From an uncultured Eubacteriales bacterium (lineage in GTDB: Bacteria; Bacillota; Clostridia; Oscillospirales; CAG-272), in NCBI GenBank assembly GCA_905201895.1, contig CAJKPX010000005.1, positions 1 to 64,000 of the forward strand: a stretch of 64,000 nt of DNA, in the 5' to 3' direction. Positions 33,917 through 42,916 of this stretch are shown here, in pieces. Every line of letters starts with the position of its first letter. Position 1 is the stretch's first letter. The notes under the pieces were generated by a model. That model saw only the letters and a program-made list of their open reading frames with translations. It did not search any database and was not told where the DNA came from. A program made the translations under genes and the position numbers.

Positions 33917-36226
33917 TCAATAATCGCCGTCGTTGGTATCATCAAGATAACGGAAGGTAATCTCAATCACACTTCCGCGCGGAAGGACAGTTCCCTTTTC
34001 CACACTCTGCGAAACAACGGTTGCGCCCGTTCCTGAGAGATAATTTTTGGTTCCGTGGATGCGAATGTTAAAGCCCGCGTTGATCAGGGTCTGATTTGCC
34101 GCAACCGCCGTCATGCCCGTTACGTCGGGAACGGTTGCCTCCTCGGGCTCGATTGCCTTATCGGTGTAGAAAATAATCTTGCCGGACGCCTTTTCGATCA
34201 CGGTGCCTGCCGCAGGATATTGCTTCTGCACCACGCCGTCGGGATCGCCCACAATCTCCACCTCAAGCCCTGCACGCTCGGCGTAGGTCTGTGCAACCGA
34301 CGCTCTCCAATAGCGATAATCCGACACCTTGGTTGCCTGCTTTGCAAGCTCCTCCTCGGTGTAGACCGCCTCCACGCCGAGATACGGAAGGATGGTCTCC
34401 ATCACGTTTCCAACATAGGGGGCGGCAACCGTGCTACCGTAAAGGAAGCCCTCGGTTGGCTCGTCAACAATGATAATCACAGCGTATTGCGGATTGTCAG
34501 CAGGGGCATACGCCACCGTGGAGCAAACGTACTGTCCCACGCTTCCCGCGTTCTTTTTCTCGGACGTACCGGTTTTTGCGGCAATTCGATAGCCGGCTAC
34601 ATAGGCATTTTTTGCACCTCCGTTGCCCGAAACACCGCCCTCGAGAATCTCCGATACGGTTTTGCAGACCTCGCTGCTCACAACCTGGCGAAGAACGGTT
34701 GTATCAAAGGATTTGATCACAGCACCGTTTTCATCTGTGATCGACGAAACGAGATGCGGCTTTACCAGATAGCCGCCGTTTGCCACCGCACTGACAGCCG
34801 TGATCTGCTGAAGCAGGGTGACGTTGAAGTTCTGTCCAAAGGAATAGATGGCTTGGTCGAGATCGGTAAACGCCGATTCCGGGGCAAACAGACTCGAACC
34901 CTCGCCCGGCAGATCAATGCCGGTTCTTTGCAGATAGCCAAAGGAGCGGAGATAGCCGTAGAAGGTATCAGACCCGAGTCGAAGCCCCACCGTCATGAGC
35001 ACGGGGTTGCAGGACTGCTGAATACCCTGCACGAAAGAAAGTGATCCGTGACCGTGCACCTTATGGCAATGGATTTTATGTCCGAGCACGGTTTTGTATC
35101 CCGGGCAGGAAAAGCCCTCGTTTACGCTGACAACCGACTCCTCGAGTGCCATTGCAGCAGTGATAACCTTGAATGTCGAGCCGGGAATATAGGATTCTGT
35201 GATCGCTTTATTCGACCACATACCGAGCAGAAGCTGCTGCTTGAGCGCGGTGTATGCATCGGTTCCGAGCTCATAGCCGCTCTCGGTCAGCTTTTCGAGC
35301 GACTGAAAATCAAGCGCCCAGGGATCGTTGAGGTTGAAATCGGGATAAACCGCCATACCGAGAATTTCACCCGTGTTGACGTTCATCACAATTCCCGCCG
35401 CGCGGTTTTGCCCCGCCGATTCAAGATAAGCCGCCTCAAGCTGCTCCTCAAGCGCCGATTGCACGAATACGTCGAGCGTGGTGTGAATGTGATAACCGTC
35501 CTGCGCCTCGATGTATTCCTTGTATTCATACGGCATTTCATTTCCCTGCGCATCACGCGCCGTGACGTATCTGCCGTCGGTTCCCGCAAGAAGCTCGTTG
35601 TAGGAATATTCCAGCCCGTAAAGACCTCCGCCATCGCTTCCCGTAAATCCGAGAACGTGCGAGGCGAGATCCTCATAGGGGTAATAGCGCGTGCTGGTCG
35701 TTTCAAGATAGATCATGCGGTTCAGACCATATTCCTCGATAAAGGCACGCACGCGGTCTGCCGTACTCTCATCCGCCTCGCGCTTGACAGTGCGGTCGAG
35801 ATATTTGGTGTAAGTGGTTTGTTTGAGCACGAAACCGTAGTCGACGTCCAAAATCTCGGAGAGATGCTCGGAGATCAGCTCGGCGAGCTTGATTCCATCG
35901 CCCACTTGATCGTGTTCACTCTGTGCCGCCGCGATCGCGGAGGGCGAGAGAAAAATGCGATAGGTGCTAACGTTGGTTGCAAGCAGCACGCCGTTTGCAT
36001 CGTAAATATTTCCGCGCGAGGCGCTCACGGCAGACTCGGTTGTGATCTGCTTAATCACCTTGTCACGGTAGCGTCCGTACCCCGCCGTTTGCAGAAGAAG
36101 GATGCGCAGCGAGAGACCGATAAAAAGCACAAGAGCGATCACAAGAAGTATTTTCGAGCGAAAAATGACCTTCGGATGAATCGTCTCATTTGGATCCTGC
36201 ATCGGCTTGGGCAGGCGATCTTTCAT
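33917..36226 (-). CDS. ftsI: Class B penicillin-binding protein with PASTA domains (FtsI/SpoVD)
   Basis: This 769-residue transpeptidase crosslinks septal peptidoglycan. It has one N-terminal membrane segment (ILLVIALVLFIGLSLRILLL) and a dimerisation domain. In the transpeptidase domain the active-site S-x-x-K is in GSTFKVITAAM near residue 350, SCN is in QQSCNPVLM, and KTGTSEKK is near residue 552. Two PASTA modules (about residues 640-700 and 700-769) complete the C-terminus. The PASTA tail fits SpoVD or Pbp2x-type FtsI, and the two cannot be separated here. It partners FtsW in the same cluster. Confidence 0.93.
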   Translation of the reverse strand: MKDRLPKPMQDPNETIHPKVIFRSKILLVIALVLFIGLSLRILLLQTAGYGRYRDKVIKQITTESAVSASRGNIYDANGVLLATNVSTYRIFLSPSAIAAAQSEHDQVGDGIKLAELISEHLSEILDVDYGFVLKQTTYTKYLDRTVKREADESTADRVRAFIEEYGLNRMIYLETTSTRYYPYEDLASHVLGFTGSDGGGLYGLEYSYNELLAGTDGRYVTARDAQGNEMPYEYKEYIEAQDGYHIHTTLDVFVQSALEEQLEAAYLESAGQNRAAGIVMNVNTGEILGMAVYPDFNLNDPWALDFQSLEKLTESGYELGTDAYTALKQQLLLGMWSNKAITESYIPGSTFKVITAAMALEESVVSVNEGFSCPGYKTVLGHKIHCHKVHGHGSLSFVQGIQQSCNPVLMTVGLRLGSDTFYGYLRSFGYLQRTGIDLPGEGSSLFAPESAFTDLDQAIYSFGQNFNVTLLQQITAVSAVANGGYLVKPHLVSSITDENGAVIKSFDTTVLRQVVSSEVCKTVSEILEGGVSGNGGAKNAYVAGYRIAAKTGTSEKKNAGSVGQYVCSTVAYAPADNPQYAVIIIVDEPTEGFLYGSTVAAPYVGNVMETILPYLGVEAVYTEEELAKQATKVSDYRYWRASVAQTYAERAGLEVEIVGDPDGVVQKQYPAAGTVIEKASGKIIFYTDKAIEPEEATVPDVTGMTAVAANQTLINAGFNIRIHGTKNYLSGTGATVVSQSVEKGTVLPRGSVIEITFRYLDDTNDGDY

Positions 36227-36318
36227 AGCGGATACCCCTTTTTTTGCGAAACAAAAAACAACCTTTCTCTCATGATAAAGGCGATGGGAACTCCCCTCGC
36301 CGTATATTTTATGGACGA

Positions 36319-36347
36319 AAATCCGAGGTTATGACAGCCTCGGATTT
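36319..36347 (-). terminator. Hairpin between the ftsL-like gene and ftsI
   Basis: AAATCCGAGG (36319-36328) pairs with CCTCGGATTT (36338-36347) and overlaps the stop of the ftsL-like gene. The T-run after it is short (ATTTTCG), so it may reduce rather than stop transcription into ftsI. Confidence 0.65.
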
Positions 36348-37188
36348 ATTTGATACCAATTGCACTTAAAATTGCGGCGAGATTGATCTTTCCCTCGCCC
36401 TCGTCCTCATAGACCTCAACCGAGTCCTCGTCCGCAAACGAGAGGTAATAGGTCCTCAGATATTCCTCACTCACCATGCCGTATTCCTCGGTGGCAATGC
36501 GATAAATCTCAAGCATATCGTGTTGCACCTCGAAATCAGCCTGCATTTCGTCCACCTCGGCGGCGAGCAGGTTGATCTCCTCGCGGAGCTCAACCAAGCC
36601 ATTTTCCGCTCTCGTGAGCAGAACCGAGCTTGCAACGATCAGCATCAGCGACATGGCAACCGCCAAAATTGCCGCAAACGCCGAAATCGGAAAACGATGC
36701 GTTTCATGCGAGGCATCGGGAGCCGAAAGATCAAACCAAACGGGCAGCCTTTCTGCAAGTCCCTTCCCCGCCCGACGCGACAGCGCGCCGAGTCTTTGCG
36801 TGAGCGTCGGCTTTTGAGGCTCGGAGGCTTCTACGACAAGAGAAGCACCAACGTCCTCGTCCACATTCTCCTCGGTTTCCGTGCTATCTGCCGAAAAATC
36901 AACTGTTCGGATACGCTCTGCACGCGTGCGGTCAATATACCGAACAAGGTCGGAGGAGGACATGTGCTCCTTCCCCCCGCGATAGCAGGTGCGCAGAGTC
37001 TCCTCGGACATCTGCGAGAGACGGTAGGCATTGGGTGCCAGCGCTCGCGTTTCTTCTTCCTTTTCAATCTGCTTTGCCGCCGTATCAAGAACTGCTCTGT
37101 GCAGTCCCTTTGCGGCATAGCGAGCGGAAAGCAGAGAGATCTGCGATTGCTCGGATATTTCAAGTGACGTTCTGCTTTCGCAATTCAT
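36346..37188 (-). CDS. FtsL-position membrane protein with long cytoplasmic domain
   Basis: This 280-residue protein has a soluble, charged N-terminal region of about 165 residues. One membrane segment follows (FAAILAVAMSLMLIVASSVLL, about 170-190), then a coiled-coil stretch (RAENGLVELREEINLLAAEVDEMQADFE) and a short acidic tail. Single-pass topology plus coiled coil between rsmH and the PASTA transpeptidase is the usual position of FtsL, which links FtsQ/FtsB to FtsW/FtsI. At 280 residues it is far longer than the usual 100-130, because of the extra cytoplasmic domain. The FtsL role is inferred from context and topology. Confidence 0.65.
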   Translation of the reverse strand: MNCESRTSLEISEQSQISLLSARYAAKGLHRAVLDTAAKQIEKEEETRALAPNAYRLSQMSEETLRTCYRGGKEHMSSSDLVRYIDRTRAERIRTVDFSADSTETEENVDEDVGASLVVEASEPQKPTLTQRLGALSRRAGKGLAERLPVWFDLSAPDASHETHRFPISAFAAILAVAMSLMLIVASSVLLTRAENGLVELREEINLLAAEVDEMQADFEVQHDMLEIYRIATEEYGMVSEEYLRTYYLSFADEDSVEVYEDEGEGKINLAAILSAIGIK

Positions 37189-37246
37189 GCTTTCCGTTTC
37201 CTTTCATTTTATTTATATAGAGATTCGTTGCGTCTGCTCAACGCCC

Positions 37247-38194
37247 TCAAAGCTTTTCCGCCACGCGGAGCTTTGCGCTCCTCGAACGTGGGTTTTCCGC
37301 AAGCTCCTCTGCTGAAGGCAGAATCGGCTTGCGACTGACAACCTTGATCTGCGGCTTTTTACCACAGACGCAAACCGGAAAGTCCTTCGGGCAGGTGCAG
37401 CCCTCTCCAAGGCTCGCAAAGGTTTGCTTCACAATGCGGTCCTCAAGCGAGTGGAAGGTGATGATGGCAATTCTGCCACCGGGCTTGAGCAGACGTACGG
37501 CGGAACGGATTGCCGGGGCAATCACATCCAGCTCGGCATTCACTTCAATGCGCAACGCCTGAAATGAACGCTTTGCCGGATGATGTCCGCCGTCTCTTTT
37601 TGCGGCAGGGATCGAGCGTTTGATAATCTCCACCAGTTCCCCTGTGGTTTCGATTGATCTGCGTTCCCTTTCGCGAATAATGTTCGATGCAATTCGGGAG
37701 GAAAAGCGCTCCTCACCGTATTCAAAGAGAATCCTACGCAGGGCATCCTCACTGTATTCATTGACAATTTTCCTTGCCGTGAGCGGATTTCGGCGATCCA
37801 TTCGCATATCAAGCGGTGCATCCGCCTGATAGGAAAAGCCGCGCTCTGCTGTGTCGAGCTGATAGGAGGAGACGCCGAGGTCGAGCAACATTCCGTTGAT
37901 CCCGTTGATCCCGAGCGTTTCACAAACAGAAGCCACTTCGCAGAAATTGCTGCGAATGACCTGTGCACGGTCGCCGTAGACCGAAAGGCGCTCGGTTGCA
38001 ACCGCAACTGCCGTTTCATCCTGATCGAGTGCCAAAAGGCGCCCTCCCTCACCGAGATGTGAGGCGATCACCGAGCTATGCCCCGCACCACCTGCGGTGC
38101 CGTCCACGTAGATTCCGTCGGGCTGAATGGCAAGTGCCTCGATGCATTCGTCGAGCAAAACCGAGCGATGAGAAAATTCAACCGTTTCTGCCAT
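37247..38194 (-). CDS. rsmH: 16S rRNA m4C1402 methyltransferase RsmH
   Basis: This 315-residue SAM-dependent enzyme N4-methylates C1402 of 16S rRNA. The N-terminus EFSHRSVLLDECIEALAI is followed by YVDGTAGGAGHSSVIAS (SAM loop), MLLDLGVSSYQLDTAERGFSYQ, APLDMRMD and the terminal IAIITFHSLEDRIVKQTF. The latter segments are all family signatures. The ATG follows GGGAGAACGGCAG. It is the second gene of the dcw cluster, 63 bases after mraZ. Confidence 0.97.
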   Translation of the reverse strand: MAETVEFSHRSVLLDECIEALAIQPDGIYVDGTAGGAGHSSVIASHLGEGGRLLALDQDETAVAVATERLSVYGDRAQVIRSNFCEVASVCETLGINGINGMLLDLGVSSYQLDTAERGFSYQADAPLDMRMDRRNPLTARKIVNEYSEDALRRILFEYGEERFSSRIASNIIRERERRSIETTGELVEIIKRSIPAAKRDGGHHPAKRSFQALRIEVNAELDVIAPAIRSAVRLLKPGGRIAIITFHSLEDRIVKQTFASLGEGCTCPKDFPVCVCGKKPQIKVVSRKPILPSAEELAENPRSRSAKLRVAEKL

Positions 38195-38257
38195 CTGCCG
38201 TTCTCCCTTTCGTTTCGTTTTTCATTCGTTATCGGGACGCTCACGCGCTCCCGATCA

Positions 38258-38680
38258 TCAGAGCCCGAGAGCCTCGAGCTCGGCAAGGATCGCGGAAATA
38301 TCCTCGCTACCCTTGAGCTTATCGTATTCAACGTCGGACCAGATTTCTGCGTAATCGCAGCATCCGACGAACACCACGTTGCGGTCGATGCCCGCATGAT
38401 TGATCAGTTCCTGCGGAAGAACGATTCTTCCCTGTGAGTCGGGCGTTACCTGAACGAGCGAGGCATGGAGATAGCGGATCACCTTTTCGGAAAGCCGACG
38501 GTTCTGCTCACGCAGAGGCGCCGTGTACTTATCCCAGCCCGCGAGCGAATATGCCTTGAGGCATTTTTCGCGGATATCCTTTGCAATGACGAAGCAACTG
38601 CCGAGCTCGTCGCGCAGCTTGGCAGGAACAAAAATTCGATTTTTCGCATCAAGTGTGTGTCTGAACTCACCGCCAAGCAT
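38258..38680 (-). CDS. mraZ: Transcriptional regulator MraZ
   Basis: This 140-residue protein has two SpoVT-AbrB-like swapped-hairpin repeats, each with the D-x-x-x-R signature (LDAKNRIFVPAKLRDEL and DSQGRIVLPQELINHA). MraZ forms rings that bind repeats upstream of its own gene and repress the dcw cluster. The start at 38680 was chosen because TGGAGGATGCCGAT precedes it and MLGGEFRHTLD matches the usual family N-terminus. An ATG five codons earlier is within that ribosome binding site. Candidate binding repeats lie at 38721-38741. Confidence 0.95.
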   Translation of the reverse strand: MLGGEFRHTLDAKNRIFVPAKLRDELGSCFVIAKDIREKCLKAYSLAGWDKYTAPLREQNRRLSEKVIRYLHASLVQVTPDSQGRIVLPQELINHAGIDRNVVFVGCCDYAEIWSDVEYDKLKGSEDISAILAELEALGL

Positions 38681-38720
38681 ATCGGCATCCTCCATTTCTC
38701 TGATTTTTCAGGAAAAAGTT

Positions 38721-38741
38721 CCCCACTTTGGCTCCACTTTG
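38721..38741 (-). promoter_or_regulatory. Tandem repeats upstream of mraZ, likely MraZ boxes
   Basis: The leftward strand reads CAAAGTGGAGC then CAAAGTGGGGA, two 11-base repeats with the GTGG core known for MraZ operators. They lie between the promoter and the mraZ ribosome binding site. Confidence 0.65.
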
Positions 38742-38778
38742 AAACATCACGCTCCAAAATGCACCACCGCGTAATAAT

Positions 38779-38807
38779 ATTATATACTATTTATCAAAAA
38801 TGCGCAA
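38779..38807 (-). promoter_or_regulatory. Promoter of the dcw cluster
   Basis: Leftward TTGCGC (complement of 38802-38807), 17 bases, TATAAT (complement of 38779-38784). The -35 is weak, which fits a regulated promoter. It starts a leader of about 90 bases carrying the MraZ repeats. Confidence 0.62.
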
Positions 38808-38908
38808 GAGGTTTTTTCAAATTTTTTTCATTTTTTTCAACTTTTTTTCGCTTTTTTTCGGCGTTTCCGGAAGCGATCCTACAAGCTCCGAAAAAAGAGC
38901 TGTAAAGA

Positions 38909-38937
38909 TTGTAAAATATTTACATTTTTGGTATATT
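38909..38937 (+). promoter_or_regulatory. Upstream promoter candidate of the helicase gene
   Basis: TTGTAA (38909-38914), 17 bases, TATATT (38932-38937) in AT-rich DNA. It is weaker than the proximal candidate at 38998-39026. Confidence 0.45.
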
Positions 38938-38997
38938 CGGACAAATTCGGACGCGAATAAACAAAAAAGTTTTTACACAAGAAGTTCCCAAAAATTC

Positions 38998-39026
38998 TTG
39001 ACGCGTATTCTAAAATATGGTATACT
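38998..39026 (+). promoter_or_regulatory. Proximal promoter of the helicase gene
   Basis: TTGACG (38998-39003), 17 bases, TATACT (39021-39026), about 50 bases before the ATG at 39076. Confidence 0.75.
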
Positions 39027-39075
39027 GTTAATAGTATGGACTATTTTTATCAGACCGCGAGAAAGAAGGAGAGAA

Positions 39076-42000
39076 ATGGAACAAAATCGTCAAAATTCGG
39101 CAGAGCTGGAAGAAGCCCTGCTCCGTCTTCGTCAATCCCTCAAGGATCGTGAAAAGCTGAAAACGGGACGCACGCCCCAGATCTGCTCGGATGAATCCAT
39201 CCGTGAAATGATCCGCCTGATGCCGCGCAAGCCCTCGGATTTTCTCAGTATTCCGGGTGTTGGGCAGGCTTTTGTTGAGCATTACGCAAGAGATTTTTTG
39301 CTTTTGCTTGCCGAATTCAACGGCTCCGAGGAGGCTCCCGTTTCCAACCGCTCTGTTGAGGAAACGCTGCGCGAGCTCTCTAAAAAGCTGATCAATATCA
39401 ATCGCAACAACCGCATGCTGTTCCTGCCCCGTCTTTCCCCGAAAAACGCGGTGGATCTTTTCGATGCGTCGGGCAGCTACAATCCGCTTGACATTCTCTT
39501 TGGTGAGGGCAGCGATCCGATCACGGTTGCCGACGTAACCTCGCAGGATCTCCCTCGCACCGATCCCACGCGCGAGCGCTACCGCAATCTGGTAAGCCTG
39601 ATCCGCGAGACCGTGCGTGACATGCGTGACAAGGGTCAGAACGACCTCTACATCGGCTATCCCTTCGTGCAAGGCAACCTGGTCAACGGTGAGTTTGGCG
39701 TGCGTGCACCACTCTGCCTCTTCCCCGTAACCCTCGATCGCAGCACCGCGAACGTCACGGTGCAGGCAGACCCCACGCGCGATATTATCTATAACGGTAC
39801 GCTGATTCTGGCACACGATAAATTCAACAGCATCACCACGCCGCTCCCCGATTGCACGGTGGACGAGCTCGATCCCGAAACCTTCCTGCAAAAGCTGCTC
39901 GATTTCTACAAGGATAACGATATCCGCATCGAATACGACAGCGACGAGCTCAAGAAGTTCAAGGAATACCCCGGAGATTCCTTCCCCCACTACGCTCGAG
40001 GAACGCTCAAGCTCGTGCACAACATCGTCATCGGTAAATTTCCCGCCTACTCCAACGCGATCCAGCGCGACTTTGACGAAATTCTGGAAAAGGGTTTGGT
40101 CAACCGCCTGGTATCCGACCTCGTTTCGGACTACGGCGCAACCGATTTCTATTCAGACAACACCAATGCCGAGCTCGAGATCAATCAGCCCGGCAAGAAG
40201 CTCGACATCAGCGAGCACTCGCTGGTCTACATTAACGCCCTCAACAGCGCGCAGGAGGCAGTTCTGCACGCGGCGGAAACGATGAACGAGCTGGTTGTGG
40301 AGGGCCCTCCCGGCACAGGTAAATCGCAAACCATCACCAGCCTGATCACGCAGTTCGTCAACGATGGCAAAACCGTTCTCATGGTCTCCGAGAAAAAGAC
40401 CGCGCTCGACGTCGTTTATTCACGCCTGGGCACGCTCTCTCGCTACGCCATGATGATGGACGATGCGAAGAACAAAAATCTGTTCTATTCGCAGCTGGAG
40501 CGTCTGCTTTACAGCACCGATGCAAACGCGCCGATGCAGGCGCCCGATCTCTCGGCACTTTCCACCGAGATCGACACCGACGTGGCAACGCTCGAGATCA
40601 TTGCCGATAAGCTCTTCACCCCCGGTGCGTTCGGCGTGGAGCCCTACCGACTCTACATGGAAAGCCGCCGCATCAATCTGCATAACCACGAGCAGATCAA
40701 AACCTACAAAACCATCCGCGGCATGATGACGCCCGAGCTGCTCGACCTCAAATACGAGGAGGTTGCTGCGATCCACAAGAAATTTGCAAACGGTCAGCTG
40801 ACCGACAGCCTGGATCACTATCAGCTCACCATTGAGCGCTATCCGTGGTTCCTGCAAATGAAGGACACGCTCTCGCAATACGATCTGATCCTGTTCTCGG
40901 ATTCGATCGACGAGCTGATCCTCAAGGTGGACGAGTGGCGCAATCTGCCCTTCCTCAAGCGCCAGACCTCCAAGGGTCGCCTCTCCAAGGAAATCCAGCT
41001 GGCAACCAAGGATTACTTCAACAAGAACACCGGCGCCTACACCGTTCGTCTGATCATGGAGCAGCCCGAGGCAGTTAAGCAGAGCCTGAAGGAGTTTATC
41101 GCGGGATACGCAAACCTCAAGCCCGTGGTAACGAGTCTGACACAAAGCGAAACCATCTATCTCGCTGCCCTGCGCAAGATTCACAAGATCTGCGGCGGCA
41201 CCGTGATTGAATGGAACAACGAGCTCTACAACACCATTCTCTTTGAGCATATTCAGCGCTTCGAGATGGAAAACCGCACGCTTCTGCCGCAGGTTGCCGC
41301 ATTTGAGAAGATCATCACCTCAATCGAGCGTGCAATCGGCGAAAAACAGGCACTTGCAAAGCAACGCATCGCAAAGGTGCTTGCAGACGACGTGCAATAT
41401 ATCACCGCATCCAAGCGCAAGGGTGAGATCAACCGCGCAATCGAAAGCCGCAGACGCGCGAGCGTTTCCAAGTTTGTCAGAAAGTTCGATTTCGAGCTGT
41501 TCAAGGCAATCAAGGTCTGGCTCATGACCCCCGAGGCGGTGTCCGAGGTGCTTCCGCAGCAGAATGATCTGTTTGATCTCTTGATCTTCGACGAAGCATC
41601 CCAGCTTTACGTGGAAAAGAGTATCCCCTCGATCATCCGCGCCAAGAAGGTTGTAATCGCGGGCGACCACAAGCAGCTGCGTCCCTCGAGCCTGGGTGAC
41701 GGCAGATTTGAAATGTCGGAGGATCTGCTCGACGAGGATGCAGAGATTTCCGCAGCACTCGAGGAGGAGAGCCTGCTCGATCTTGCTCGCTTCCGCTATC
41801 CCGACATTCTGCTCAACACGCACTACCGTTCCAAATACGAGGAGCTCATTGATTTCTCGAACTATGCCTTCTACAAGGGCAGACTCTTTGTTGCTCCCAA
41901 CACCGATACCCCCGAAAAGCCGCCCATTGAGGTGCATCTGGTCGACAACGCCGTTTGGCAGGGTCGCGCAAACCGCCGCGAGGCAGAGCAGATCGTGGCT

Positions 42001-42840
42001 CTGATCAAGGAGTTCTTCCAAACCAGGCAGAACAACGAAACGATCGGCGTGATTGCCTTCAACGCATCGCAGCGCGATATGATCTACGACGTGATCGACG
42101 AGGAATCGCTCAAGGATCATGCGTTCGGTCTGCAGGTCCGCGCCGAAATGGGACGCAAGGACAACGGCGAGGATACGGGTCTGTTTATCAAGAACATCGA
42201 AAGCGTGCAGGGTGATGAGCGCGACGTGATCATGTTCTCGATCGGTTACGCAAAGAATACAAACGGCAGACTGATGCACAATTTCGGTTGGCTCAACCAA
42301 AAGGGCGGAGAGAACCGCCTCAACGTTGCGATCAGCCGCGCAAAGCAAAAGATCCACATCGTAACCTCCTTCCGCCCCGCCGAGCTGATGCTCGACGATG
42401 CGAAGAACGACGGTCCCCGCGTGCTCAAGCGCTACCTCGAATACGCCTTTGCGATCAGCAATGGCGACAAGGAGGAGGCAGAGCGTATTCTGCAATCCTT
42501 TGGCGAGACCTTTGGCATTGCACCTGCAGCTTACGAGACAGAATATGCGCAAAAGGTTGCGGATGCTCTGCGCGAAAAGGGCTACGAGATCGACACGCAG
42601 GTTGGTATCGGCGGATACCGCATCGACATTGCCGTGAAGAAGAACGGCGAATACGTGCTTGGAATCGAATGCGACGGAAAGCTTTACAGCACCCCCGCAT
42701 CGGCGCGCGAAAGAGACTACCACCGCCAGAAATATCTGGAATCCCGCGGATGGAGAATCAAGCGCATCTGGAGCATGGATTGGTGGCGTGATCCCACCGC
42801 CGAAATCGAGAGAATCTGCACTCTGGTCGACAGCTTATAA
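39076..42840 (+). CDS. HRDC - superfamily 1 helicase - PD-(D/E)XK nuclease protein
   Basis: This 1254-residue fusion has, in order, an HRDC-like domain (about residues 35-85, FLSIPGVGQAFVEHYARDFL), a DUF4011-like region and an SF1 helicase. The helicase has Walker A GPPGTGKSQT near residue 410, Walker B LLIFDEASQL near 836, and HYRSKYEELI and NRLNVAISRAK near 1080. A Vsr/MTES_1575-type nuclease follows (YRIDIAVKKNGEYVLGIECDGK near 1180, then RQKYLESRGWRIKRIW). Such architecture suits DNA unwinding plus cutting in repair or defence. The ATG follows AAGGAGAGAA; an open frame back to 38800 crosses both promoters and is rejected. It is a single-gene unit beside the dcw cluster with no partner genes. 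Confidence 0.85.
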   Translation: MEQNRQNSAELEEALLRLRQSLKDREKLKTGRTPQICSDESIREMIRLMPRKPSDFLSIPGVGQAFVEHYARDFLLLLAEFNGSEEAPVSNRSVEETLRELSKKLININRNNRMLFLPRLSPKNAVDLFDASGSYNPLDILFGEGSDPITVADVTSQDLPRTDPTRERYRNLVSLIRETVRDMRDKGQNDLYIGYPFVQGNLVNGEFGVRAPLCLFPVTLDRSTANVTVQADPTRDIIYNGTLILAHDKFNSITTPLPDCTVDELDPETFLQKLLDFYKDNDIRIEYDSDELKKFKEYPGDSFPHYARGTLKLVHNIVIGKFPAYSNAIQRDFDEILEKGLVNRLVSDLVSDYGATDFYSDNTNAELEINQPGKKLDISEHSLVYINALNSAQEAVLHAAETMNELVVEGPPGTGKSQTITSLITQFVNDGKTVLMVSEKKTALDVVYSRLGTLSRYAMMMDDAKNKNLFYSQLERLLYSTDANAPMQAPDLSALSTEIDTDVATLEIIADKLFTPGAFGVEPYRLYMESRRINLHNHEQIKTYKTIRGMMTPELLDLKYEEVAAIHKKFANGQLTDSLDHYQLTIERYPWFLQMKDTLSQYDLILFSDSIDELILKVDEWRNLPFLKRQTSKGRLSKEIQLATKDYFNKNTGAYTVRLIMEQPEAVKQSLKEFIAGYANLKPVVTSLTQSETIYLAALRKIHKICGGTVIEWNNELYNTILFEHIQRFEMENRTLLPQVAAFEKIITSIERAIGEKQALAKQRIAKVLADDVQYITASKRKGEINRAIESRRRASVSKFVRKFDFELFKAIKVWLMTPEAVSEVLPQQNDLFDLLIFDEASQLYVEKSIPSIIRAKKVVIAGDHKQLRPSSLGDGRFEMSEDLLDEDAEISAALEEESLLDLARFRYPDILLNTHYRSKYEELIDFSNYAFYKGRLFVAPNTDTPEKPPIEVHLVDNAVWQGRANRREAEQIVALIKEFFQTRQNNETIGVIAFNASQRDMIYDVIDEESLKDHAFGLQVRAEMGRKDNGEDTGLFIKNIESVQGDERDVIMFSIGYAKNTNGRLMHNFGWLNQKGGENRLNVAISRAKQKIHIVTSFRPAELMLDDAKNDGPRVLKRYLEYAFAISNGDKEEAERILQSFGETFGIAPAAYETEYAQKVADALREKGYEIDTQVGIGGYRIDIAVKKNGEYVLGIECDGKLYSTPASARERDYHRQKYLESRGWRIKRIWSMDWWRDPTAEIERICTLVDSL

Positions 42841-42860
42841 AAGTCAATCACCAATAAAAT

Positions 42861-42903
42861 AACAAGGGCGAGCCCAATGCATGGCATTGGACTCGCCCTT
42901 GTT
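42861..42903. terminator. Strong bidirectional terminator
   Basis: Arms of about 20 bases (AACAAGGGCGAG, one mismatch, then CCAATGC) pair around a 3-base loop. It lies between the convergent helicase and DUF4097-like genes. Confidence 0.9.
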
Positions 42904-42916
42904 GATTGATTCTATT

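Noticed and set aside
38800..39075. 92-codon N-terminal extension of the helicase protein
   Set aside because: It reads through both promoter candidates and AT-rich DNA and is Phe-rich by chance. AAGGAG lies at the correct distance from the ATG at 39076.
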